A stretch of 64,000 bases of DNA from Betaproteobacteria bacterium (GTDB lineage Bacteria; Pseudomonadota; Gammaproteobacteria; Burkholderiales; SG8-41), in assembly GCA_900299145.1 (NCBI GenBank), contig OMIN01000124.1, forward strand, positions 32,053 through 96,052. Direction: 5' to 3'. The notes under the pieces are model-generated. The model had not been told where the DNA came from and searched no databases. It saw nothing but the letters and a program-made list of their open reading frames with translations. The position numbers and the translations under genes were made by a program. Positions 44,906 through 52,214 of the stretch are shown piece by piece; the first letter of the stretch is position 1, and every line of letters starts with the position of its first letter.

Positions 44906-45613
44906 CTAGGGCAAAAACGCCGGTGTAATCAGCCGCACACCGATGGAAAACCAGCGTTCGTTGCTGGCCGTGCCGAAACGATTGCCGTAGGTCGCGTCGA
45001 TCTGCACGTGGTTGGGCACGATCCAGTGCCGCACGCCCGCCTGAAAAAACGGCCTGCCGGATTTTTGCCGGAACGCTTCCGCGATAAACCAGGTGTTCTC
45101 CGCGAACGACGTTTCACTGCCGATGCCCCAGGTACCGCGCGTTGAAGAATTAAGCGTGTTGTGCAGTGTGCCGACGTTGGTGTGCAACACCATTTTGTCA
45201 TTGAAATACGAGAAGCTCGCCGGCACGTACGAATACAACTCGCTGACGCTTTTGCCATCGGCCGGATGGCGAATACCGCCGGCCACCAGCCCCACGCTCC
45301 AGCCGTTGGGCTCCAGTGTTTTAAACAGCGTCTTGCCCTGCAGCACGATGTCGGTCGCGTGCGTACCGGTGGCATCTGCCGTACGTGCGCCGCCAAAGGT
45401 CAGCTCCAGATTGCCGGTGAAATTGCAAGCGGGCAGCGCCCAATATTCCCGGCTGCCATGGTTGGTCCGCACCCAGGATTCGACCTGGCAAGCCTTGGCA
45501 TCGACCGTCCGCGCATCGTCGGTGATCATCGGCCGCGCGGCGAAGGCCGTGGGCTGCGTCAACAACAGTGAAATGGCCAGCGCCGCGTGAAGCGCCTTAT
45601 TTCCGCAGCGCAT
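44906..45613 (-). CDS. Exported hypothetical protein, beta-rich
   Basis: 235 residues with a clear signal peptide (residues 1-25, ALAISLLLTQPTAFAA). The mature chain begins RPMITDDARTVDAKACQVES and alternates hydrophobic and polar residues up to a terminal IGVRLITPAFLP, which looks like an outer-membrane or periplasmic beta-barrel of the 'transporter/DUF' type. Two Cys (KACQ, PACNF). The start overlaps the end of the cyclic-nucleotide-binding gene by 17 bases, so it is probably co-transcribed with it. Confidence 0.7.
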   Translation of the reverse strand: MRCGNKALHAALAISLLLTQPTAFAARPMITDDARTVDAKACQVESWVRTNHGSREYWALPACNFTGNLELTFGGARTADATGTHATDIVLQGKTLFKTLEPNGWSVGLVAGGIRHPADGKSVSELYSYVPASFSYFNDKMVLHTNVGTLHNTLNSSTRGTWGIGSETSFAENTWFIAEAFRQKSGRPFFQAGVRHWIVPNHVQIDATYGNRFGTASNERWFSIGVRLITPAFLP

Positions 45614-46457
45614 TCAGATAGCGCAAGCGCTCGGCAAAGCCCTTCAGCAGTTCAAAGCCGAACAGCGGATTGCTCTTCACCAGCTTCATGAAGGATTCGC
45701 GGTTGATCGCGAGCAGTTTGCAATCGCTGGTTGCCGCCACCGACGCCGCGCGCGGGCCGGAGTCGATCAGCGTCATTTCACCGAATATGCCACCGGCACC
45801 GGCAGTTTCGACGGCCTTGCCCTGAATGGATATGACCACCGAGCCCTGCAAAATCGCGTACATCGATACACCCGTCGCGCCTTCGAGAATAATGTTGCGG
45901 CCCTTGGGAAACTGCGTAATGGCCGTTGGCCCCATCGCCTCGGCGATATTGAGCAGCAGCTTACTGTTGACCACGCAACCGGAGGTCGCCGTAGTCGCCG
46001 GTGCATTCGCCGCCAGGCCGCCACGCATACGCAGTATCGACAGCGTCAGGCGAAGCCGCGACAACATCATGTGCATCAGCATCAGCGCGAATTCCGGCTG
46101 GCGCGACAGCGCCTGTTTGAACTGCTCACCCTCCATTTCGATGAGCATGCAATCGCTGCGTGCAACGGCAGTGGCGGTACGCAACGAGCCGGTCACCACG
46201 GACATTTCGCCGAGAATTTCCCCGGCTTTCGCCACGTCGAGCGATTTGCCGTTCATCGACAGCAAAAGATCACCGCGAATAATGAAATACATGCGGCCGC
46301 CGGGCGTCTTTTCGGTGAACAGCACCGCGTCCTTGGTAATGGTCGCCGGCTTGCCGTTAGCCTGAAAAAACGCGCGCGCCACCTCGACATCGTAAACCAG
46401 CTTGTCGGCTTCCTTGCTTACCTTGGTTTCTACGAAGTCGAGATCGAGGTCATCCAT
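45597..46457 (-). CDS. Protein with two cyclic-nucleotide-binding-like domains
   Basis: 286 residues. The first cNMP-binding domain spans about residues 30-140 (GRMYFIIRGDLLLSMNG, GEILGEMSVVTGSLRTATAV), the second about 185-280 (ISIQGKAVETAGAGGIFGEM, DSGPRAASVAATSDCKLLAI). The phosphate-binding cassettes show GE(M) and the RTA/RAA-type arginine. No HTH, kinase or transporter domain follows. It may be a regulatory subunit or sensor. A cyclase gene is at 33872. Overlaps the exported protein gene downstream. Confidence 0.8.
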   Translation of the reverse strand: MDDLDLDFVETKVSKEADKLVYDVEVARAFFQANGKPATITKDAVLFTEKTPGGRMYFIIRGDLLLSMNGKSLDVAKAGEILGEMSVVTGSLRTATAVARSDCMLIEMEGEQFKQALSRQPEFALMLMHMMLSRLRLTLSILRMRGGLAANAPATTATSGCVVNSKLLLNIAEAMGPTAITQFPKGRNIILEGATGVSMYAILQGSVVISIQGKAVETAGAGGIFGEMTLIDSGPRAASVAATSDCKLLAINRESFMKLVKSNPLFGFELLKGFAERLRYLNALRK

Positions 46458-46487
46458 GGCATCAATTTACGTCCATTGCTCCAGATA

Positions 46488-46517
46488 CTTTACTGCTCTT
46501 TACAGCCCCTTACTGCA
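46488..46517 (-). repeat. Degenerate tandem array, 3 x 10 bp, upstream of the cyclic-nucleotide-binding gene
   Basis: CTTTACTGCT, CTTTACAGCC and CCTTACTGCA are adjacent, 30 bases before the start codon at 46457 and 11 bases from the stop of the upstream cysteine desulfurase. The match between units is imperfect. Confidence 0.4.
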
Positions 46518-46528
46518 AACCGCAGCGT

Positions 46529-47680
46529 TCAAACCGTCCACGCTGCCTTGTGCTCAGCATTTGCGCGGCACGCCGCTATTTTGCCACGCAGATAGCTGGC
46601 CGCGAAATCGATTTCAGCATCCGTGTTGAAACGCCCCACGGTAATCCGCAGTACTGTTGACACATCATCCCCACCCAAAGCCGCGATCACGTGCGACGCC
46701 TGCCCCAAGATACACGCGGACGCCGACGATATTGCCACATCCGTTAGACTGCTGAGCGGCAATTCGCAATCCGCAATGCCAATATTGAGGTTGTGCGCCA
46801 CGCGGGCGCCGAAATCGCCGTTCAGCCGCACGCCGGGCAGTTCCCGCAATGCCGCCCACAAGCGGTCGCGCTGTGCACGGACGCGTGGCACTTCGGCATT
46901 CATTTCCCGCCGCGCCAGATCGAAACATTCACCCAAGCCTACAATCTGGTGCGCCGGCAGCGTGCCCGAACGCAGCCCGCGCTCGTGACCACCGCCGTGC
47001 ATCTGGCAATCGACAGCGACGCCCCGCCGCACATAGAGCGCGCCGATGCCCTTTGGCCCGTAGGTTTTGTGCGCGGTGAGCGACATCAAATCCACTGGCA
47101 GCGTGGCCAGATCAATCGGTAGCTTGCCTGTAGCCTGCGCGGCGTCGACGTGAAACAGCGTGCCTCGCGCGCGGCAGATGTTGCCCAGCGCCGCCACGTC
47201 CTGAATCACGCCGATTTCGTTATTGACCAGCATCACTGATGCCAACACTGTGTCGTCACGCAAGGCCGCTTCAAATTTATTCAATGAAATCAAACCGTTA
47301 CGTTCAGGCGCCAGAAACGTCACGGTGTAGCCTTGAGTCTCGAGCCAGTGCATGGTGTCGAGCACCGCTTTGTGTTCGGTGGCGACGGTGATGAGATGTC
47401 TGCCCCGCTTTGCGTTGGCAAACGCAGCGCCCTTGATCGCGAGATTGTTCGACTCGGTTGCGCCTGAAGTCCACGCGATTTCACTGGTATCTGCGTTGAG
47501 CAGCGACGCAACCTGCTCGCGCGCCCGTTCCACCGCGCGCGCCGCAACTTGGCCGTAAGCGTGCGTGCCACTGGCCGGATTGCCGAAATCGCCTTTCAGA
47601 TACGGCAACATGGCCTCCACCACGCGCGGATCGACCGGCGTCGTTGCTGCGTTGTCTAGGTAGACAGCCTGTTGCACCAC
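46529..47680 (-). CDS. Cysteine desulfurase family protein (IscS/NifS-like)
   Basis: 383 residues. The N-terminal YLDNAATTPVDPRVVEAM is the family signature; PLP-binding Lys205 is in SLTAHKTYGPKG, and the catalytic Cys323 sits in the loop SSASACILG, slightly different from the usual SSGSAC. His in FHVDAAQATGK contacts PLP. It moves sulfur from Cys to an acceptor in Fe-S or thio-cofactor assembly. Downstream of a Bug gene, with which it is nearly contiguous. No other isc/suf gene is in the window, so the acceptor is unknown. Confidence 0.9.
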   Translation of the reverse strand: MVQQAVYLDNAATTPVDPRVVEAMLPYLKGDFGNPASGTHAYGQVAARAVERAREQVASLLNADTSEIAWTSGATESNNLAIKGAAFANAKRGRHLITVATEHKAVLDTMHWLETQGYTVTFLAPERNGLISLNKFEAALRDDTVLASVMLVNNEIGVIQDVAALGNICRARGTLFHVDAAQATGKLPIDLATLPVDLMSLTAHKTYGPKGIGALYVRRGVAVDCQMHGGGHERGLRSGTLPAHQIVGLGECFDLARREMNAEVPRVRAQRDRLWAALRELPGVRLNGDFGARVAHNLNIGIADCELPLSSLTDVAISSASACILGQASHVIAALGGDDVSTVLRITVGRFNTDAEIDFAASYLRGKIAACRANAEHKAAWTV

Positions 47681-48673
47681 CTACTCCACCTTGATGTTCG
47701 CGGTTCTGATCACCTTGCCCCACTTCACCAGTTCGTCGCGCACCAGCGCGGCAAACGCCTCGGCCGTGCCAGTTTTGGCTTCGATGCCCTGCTGCAAAAA
47801 ACGTTCACGCACATCCGCCAAGCCGCCCAGCCGGTTCACTTCCTGATTAAGCCGGCTTACGATGAAGCCCGGCGTCGCCGAAGGCACAACAATGCCGTAC
47901 CAGATCGCCACTTCCGCGCCCGGCAGCCCGGCCTCAGCCATGGTGGGCAAATCGGGCATGCCCGGCAGCCGCGTGGTGCCCGTGGTCGCGAGCAGCCTTA
48001 CCCGGCCCGCCTTGGCCAACGCCGCCACCGGCGGTACGCCGGTATAAACAATGCTTAAATGCCCGCCGATCAGATCAGTGATCGCCTCGGCGTTGCCCTT
48101 GTACGGCACGTGCACCATGCGCGTGCCGGAAACCATCTGGAACAACTCACCCGCCAGATGCGGGCTGGTGCCGACACCCGGCGAGCCGTAATTCAATTGC
48201 CCCGGCCGGGCCTTGGCCAGCGCCACCAATTCCTTGATGCTGCGCGCGGGAATAGACGGATGCACTGCCAGCACCGCCGGCCCTTGCGCCACTTGCGACA
48301 CTGCCGTGAAATCGCGCACCGGATCGAATGGCGATTTTGCGGTAAGCAACGGGTTGATCACCAACGGCCCGGTGGCGCCGACGGTCATGGTGTAGCCGTC
48401 CGGCGCGGCCTTGGCGGCAACCTCCATTCCTATAGCGCCGCCCGCGCCGGCGCGGTTTTCGACAATCACTGGCTGACCGAGACCTTCGTGCATTTTCGGG
48501 CCGATAATGCGCGCGATAATGTCGATGGTGCTGCCGGGGCCATACTGCACGATGATACGCAGTGGTTTCACGGGATAATTTTGCGCCTGCGTTTGTTGCG
48601 CGCGCGCTTGAATATTCGCGCCGCACAGGACAGCAGCACCTAGCACCAACGCATAAGCAGCATGTGCGCGCAT
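47681..48673 (-). CDS. Bug/TctC family substrate-binding protein (4)
   Basis: 330 residues. Signal peptide to NIQARAQQ, then YPVKPLRIIVQYGPGSTIDI, VIVENRAGAGGAIGMEVAA, FDPVRDFTAVSQVA, NYGSPGVGTSPHLAGELFQ, HVPYKGNAEAITDLIGGHLS and PGAEVAIWYGIVVPSATP: a standard Bug protein. Start overlaps the stop of a small hypothetical gene (TGATG); its own stop abuts the cysteine desulfurase start. Ligand unknown. Confidence 0.93.
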   Translation of the reverse strand: MRAHAAYALVLGAAVLCGANIQARAQQTQAQNYPVKPLRIIVQYGPGSTIDIIARIIGPKMHEGLGQPVIVENRAGAGGAIGMEVAAKAAPDGYTMTVGATGPLVINPLLTAKSPFDPVRDFTAVSQVAQGPAVLAVHPSIPARSIKELVALAKARPGQLNYGSPGVGTSPHLAGELFQMVSGTRMVHVPYKGNAEAITDLIGGHLSIVYTGVPPVAALAKAGRVRLLATTGTTRLPGMPDLPTMAEAGLPGAEVAIWYGIVVPSATPGFIVSRLNQEVNRLGGLADVRERFLQQGIEAKTGTAEAFAALVRDELVKWGKVIRTANIKVE

Positions 48674-48987
48674 CAGTGCTTCGCCGCCTGTTCTTGTTGC
48701 AATGCCGTGATCACGCGCTGGCGCTTTTCTTCAACATCCTTGGCGAAACCCGGATACTTCTGCTCGATAAACCCGGTAGCCAGCCCCAGCTTGAGCAACG
48801 CCACCGCGAACACCGCCGCCAGATCGTCCAGATCGGGGCTTTTCTTGGCAAGATCCATCGCCTCAATGGTTTCGCTGTAAAGCTGCTGCAGCGCGTCTTT
48901 GGTTTCCTGATCCAGCAACATCATCGACATGGTGAATTCCGTATCTTCCGTCAGGCCGTAAAGACCGGATTGTAACGCCGCGTGCAT
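48673..48987 (-). CDS. Small helical conserved hypothetical protein
   Basis: About 104 residues if the ATG at 48987 is used; ATG 48930 (MSMMLLDQ) would give a shorter version, while longer upstream starts run into the region shared with the divergent Bug gene at 49040. The chain is helical and charged (ETKDALQQLYSETIEAMDLA, LDDLAAVFAVALLKLGLATG), with no signal peptide. It overlaps Bug protein 4 by a TGATG. I do not recognise it. Confidence 0.55.
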   Translation of the reverse strand: MHAALQSGLYGLTEDTEFTMSMMLLDQETKDALQQLYSETIEAMDLAKKSPDLDDLAAVFAVALLKLGLATGFIEQKYPGFAKDVEEKRQRVITALQQEQAAKH

Positions 48988-49039
48988 CAACCGCCACGGT
49001 AAAATACGGCAAATTCCGGTTACAAAATGGTGAGGTTCC

Positions 49040-50053
49040 ATGAGAACCATCATGCCAATGTTTACGCCCATGCGCCGGCTGCACCGTCCCGCGCAATGGT
49101 TCGCCACCGCACTGCTCAGCGCGACCAGTCTCGCTCACGCACAGGGCCCCGCAGCTTACCCCACGCGCCCGATCCGCTTTGTCGTGCCCTTCGCGCCCAG
49201 CGGCAGCTCCGATACCATCACGCGTCTTATCGGCCCGCGTCTCGCGGAACAACTGGGCCAGCAAGTCGTGCTCGATAACCGCTCCGGCGGCAACGGCGCC
49301 ATCGGCACGCAAATCATCGCACAGGCATTGCCGGATGGTCACACCATTGGCCTGTGCTACATCGCAACGCTGGCCACCAATCCTGCCATTTCCGGCGACG
49401 TCGGCTACGACCCCATCAGGGATTTTTCACCCATCTCGCAACTCACCGCCTCGGCCAACGTGTTGGCGGTGCATCCCTCCGTGGGCGTGTCTACACTTAA
49501 GGAATTCATCGCGCTCGCCAAAGGCAAGCCCGGCCACATCAACTATTCCTCCGGCGGCATCGGCACCATCGGCCATCTGAGCGCCGAGTTGCTGCAACAC
49601 GCGGCGGGCATCAAGTTAAACCACATTGTTTACAAGGGCAGCGGGCAGGCGGTGATCGATCTGCTCGGCGGCCACGTCGGCACCATGTTTAGCGGCATGG
49701 CCGCCGTGCAGGGCCACGCCAGGGCCGGCAAGCTGCGGCTGCTGGCTGTCACCGGCAAGGAACGCATGGGGGTTGCGCCCGACGTGCCGACCATCGCCGA
49801 ATCCGGCTATCCAAAATTTGAAGCCTACGGCTGGTTCGGCGTCATCGCGCCGGCACGCGTGCCCAAGCCCATCATCACGCGCCTCAATGGTGAAACCATC
49901 AAGGCCGTCAACGCACCCGCCGTGCGCGAGCGGCTCACCGCCATCGGCTTTGATGTGGTGACCAGCAGCCCGGAAGTCTTCGCGCGTTACATCGAAAGCG
50001 AATTCGCGCAGTGGCGGGATCTCGCCAGGCAGATGGGGTTAAAGGCGAAGTAA
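49040..50053 (+). CDS. Bug/TctC family substrate-binding protein (5)
   Basis: 337 residues; GTGAGG precedes ATG 49040. Signal peptide to ATSLAHAQ, mature part YPTRPIRFVVPFAPSGSSDT, VLDNRSGGNGAIGTQIIA, YDPIRDFSPISQL, NYSSGGIGTIGHLSAELLQ, HIVYKGSGQAVIDLLGGHVG and YGWFGVIAPARVPKP: all Bug hallmarks. Divergent from the previous gene and convergent with the MmgE/PrpD gene 16 bases away, which may act on the imported acid, as inference. Confidence 0.93.
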   Translation: MRTIMPMFTPMRRLHRPAQWFATALLSATSLAHAQGPAAYPTRPIRFVVPFAPSGSSDTITRLIGPRLAEQLGQQVVLDNRSGGNGAIGTQIIAQALPDGHTIGLCYIATLATNPAISGDVGYDPIRDFSPISQLTASANVLAVHPSVGVSTLKEFIALAKGKPGHINYSSGGIGTIGHLSAELLQHAAGIKLNHIVYKGSGQAVIDLLGGHVGTMFSGMAAVQGHARAGKLRLLAVTGKERMGVAPDVPTIAESGYPKFEAYGWFGVIAPARVPKPIITRLNGETIKAVNAPAVRERLTAIGFDVVTSSPEVFARYIESEFAQWRDLARQMGLKAK

Positions 50054-50069
50054 TTCGAATTTGGGGATC

Positions 50070-51473
50070 CTATGCCGCCACCTGCGCCGCCACTGTCGGC
50101 ATCAGCAAATCAATCAACTCCCGCACCGTGTGTTTCTCCATATTCAGCGCCACGGCAGCAATCTTTTCCACCGCCAATTGCGGATTATTCCCCGCGAACT
50201 TGCGGCTGACGGCGGCGGCATCCATCGGTGCTGCGAGCGAACCCGTCGGGTCGAGAATGTCAACGCGCATCCAGTCGTTGCCGTTTTTCGCCGCTACCCA
50301 ACCCGCAAAATGCGCCGGATAAAGTTTGTCGAGTGCCGGGTCGTCCACCAGTTCCAGATGTGCCGCGAGTTTGCCCAGCGCAGGGTCGTGCATTTTTGCT
50401 TCGCTGAACTGTGCGGGCAGCACCTGGCCGTCATTTAACGCCGCCGCAAGGCAATAGCGCAAACTCATTTGCGCATTCAACGCGCTGCTGGGCTTGTAAT
50501 CAAAGCCGCACTGCACATCCACCACTTTGCTCATACCCACCTGCACGGGGCGCGAGGCATCCCAACGGCTACCCAGGCGGCTGCGCAGTTGCAGCGCGGC
50601 GTCGATGTAAGCATGCGTGCTGCCGCAGCAGGAATACGGCTTGATCGACACCGCATCAAGGTGATAGACCTTGCCCAGTTCGTGCGTCAGCGGCGCCGCG
50701 TTCGACTTGTCGGAAAACGCTTTCAGAAACCCGCCGTCAGCGGTTTCGTAAATCTGCGTCGGGCCGGTAAAGCCCAACGCCGCGAGTTCCGCCGCCAGCA
50801 CGCCCGAGTGCGCGGCCTTGCCCGCGTGCAGCCGCTTGCTCATCGCACCATCCGCATTGAACGCCCAAAGCCCCGCCCCCTGCGTACCCGCGAGGCCCAG
50901 TGCCCACGCGGTGCGCTCGGCATCCAGCCCCAGCAGTACCGCGCACGCCGCCGCCGCGCCGAACGGCCCGCAGGCGCCGGTGAGATGCCAGCCGCGCAAG
51001 CGCGCGGCGGAAGGTTCCAGCGCGAGACTCGACCGGATCATCACTTCGTAACCTGCCGCGATCGCCGTCACCAGCCGTTCGCCGGATACGTTTTGCGCTT
51101 CGGCCATCGCCAGCGCCGCCGGAATGACCACGGCGCCCGGGTGCAGCTTGGCGTTGTGATAATCATCCAGCTCGAAAGCATGCGCCGACGTGCCATTGAC
51201 CATTGCGGCATCGGCCACGCGCAACGCGGATTGCGGCTCGTTCCATGCGCGTGCCTGCCCTTTGCCGCCAGCTGCACCGCCCGCCTGCGCCCATTTCAAC
51301 AATGCCTGCGTCCACGGCGTCTGAAAGCCATAGACGCCGCAACCCACGGTGTCGAATATCGCCAGCCGCACCACATCCCGCGTGCGTGCGGGCAGGTCTT
51401 TGTAAGTCAGCCCGGCGACCCAGCGCGCAAGGCGCAGGGTGGCGCCTTCATCGGAATTGTTATTGTTTGCCAC
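50070..51473 (-). CDS. MmgE/PrpD family protein
   Basis: 467 residues from GTG 51473, with AAAGGAGT upstream in good spacing; the open frame upstream is noise. Landmarks: LARWVAGLTYKDLPARTRDV, AIFDTVGCGVYGF, VNGTSAHAFELDDYHN (the Asp/Tyr active-site stretch of 2-methylcitrate dehydratase), LHPGAVVIPAALAMAE, CAAAYEV-like AAGYEVMIR, SIKPYSCCGSTHAYIDA. The family includes 2-methylcitrate dehydratase, cis-aconitate decarboxylase and others, all acting on tricarboxylates. It sits among tricarboxylate Bug receptors and near a PrpF domain (52215-54257), so a methylcitrate/aconitate context is plausible. Confidence 0.86.
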   Translation of the reverse strand: MANNNNSDEGATLRLARWVAGLTYKDLPARTRDVVRLAIFDTVGCGVYGFQTPWTQALLKWAQAGGAAGGKGQARAWNEPQSALRVADAAMVNGTSAHAFELDDYHNAKLHPGAVVIPAALAMAEAQNVSGERLVTAIAAGYEVMIRSSLALEPSAARLRGWHLTGACGPFGAAAACAVLLGLDAERTAWALGLAGTQGAGLWAFNADGAMSKRLHAGKAAHSGVLAAELAALGFTGPTQIYETADGGFLKAFSDKSNAAPLTHELGKVYHLDAVSIKPYSCCGSTHAYIDAALQLRSRLGSRWDASRPVQVGMSKVVDVQCGFDYKPSSALNAQMSLRYCLAAALNDGQVLPAQFSEAKMHDPALGKLAAHLELVDDPALDKLYPAHFAGWVAAKNGNDWMRVDILDPTGSLAAPMDAAAVSRKFAGNNPQLAVEKIAAVALNMEKHTVRELIDLLMPTVAAQVAA

Positions 51474-51679
51474 GCGTAACACTCCTTTAAGAATAAGATT
51501 TCGAACCGTTCCGGCGCGATCGACGGGCAGCCGACAAGCACCGGAAAGTACCATTCGGTAACAGATCTCGACGGCGCTATTTTAAACTCGCTTAAACTCG
51601 TGCCGTCGGCAGACACTGCCCGACCGGGAACGCCACTTGCCGCACGACGCGTAGCACACAATGCCACCAATAATCACCA

Positions 51680-51699
51680 TAAGTATTTGTTTTTATTGA
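51680..51699 (+). repeat. Junction motif copy 15
   Basis: TAAGTATTTGTTTTTATTGA, an exact match, then ATATTTTATA. It lies in the divergent gap between the MmgE/PrpD gene and ychJ, 16 bases before the ychJ GTG. Confidence 0.9.
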
Positions 51700-51715
51700 A
51701 TATTTTATAGATACC

Positions 51716-52135
51716 GTGCCACGCCTTTCCAGCCACGCCCCCTGCCCCTGCCACAGCAGCCAACCCTATGCTGATTGCTGCGGCCCATGGCATGCCGGGC
51801 TTGCCAACGGCACACATGCCCCCACGCCGGAAACGCTGATGCGATCCCGCTACAGCGCCTACGCACTGGGCCTGATCGACTATTTGCTCGCGACGTGGCA
51901 TCCCTCCACCGCGCCCGGTGAAATGGAACTGCCCCCGGTGAAATGGATCGATCTTGAAGTGCGCCACACCGAATCCAGCGCCGACGCCGGCATCGTCGAA
52001 TTCATCGCGCGCTGCCGTGTCAACGGCCGCGCGCAACGATTGCATGAAACCAGCCGCTTTGTACGTTTGGATGGGCGGTGGTTTTATATTGACGGACAGA
52101 TGGCGGAACCCGATAAGTTCATACGGAATTCATAG
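51716..52135 (+). CDS. ychJ: YchJ family (UPF0225) protein
   Basis: 139 residues from GTG 51716. The SEC-C-like N-terminus CPCHSSQPYADCCGPWHAG carries the Cys pairs for zinc, and the middle has LMRSRYSAYALGLIDYLLAT and the C-terminal HETSRFVRLDGRWFYIDGQ typical of UPF0225. The function is not established; the SEC-C-type zinc knuckle suggests protein-protein contact. A decayed fragment of a paralogue lies on the other side of the PrpF-Bug gene. Confidence 0.9.
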   Translation: MPRLSSHAPCPCHSSQPYADCCGPWHAGLANGTHAPTPETLMRSRYSAYALGLIDYLLATWHPSTAPGEMELPPVKWIDLEVRHTESSADAGIVEFIARCRVNGRAQRLHETSRFVRLDGRWFYIDGQMAEPDKFIRNS

Positions 52136-52214
52136 CAGGGCAAACCGGGCAGTGCCGCGCATTGAAAATTTTCGAACGCCGGGCTGAGTTCAACGGGCAA
52201 GATACGCGCTCTTG

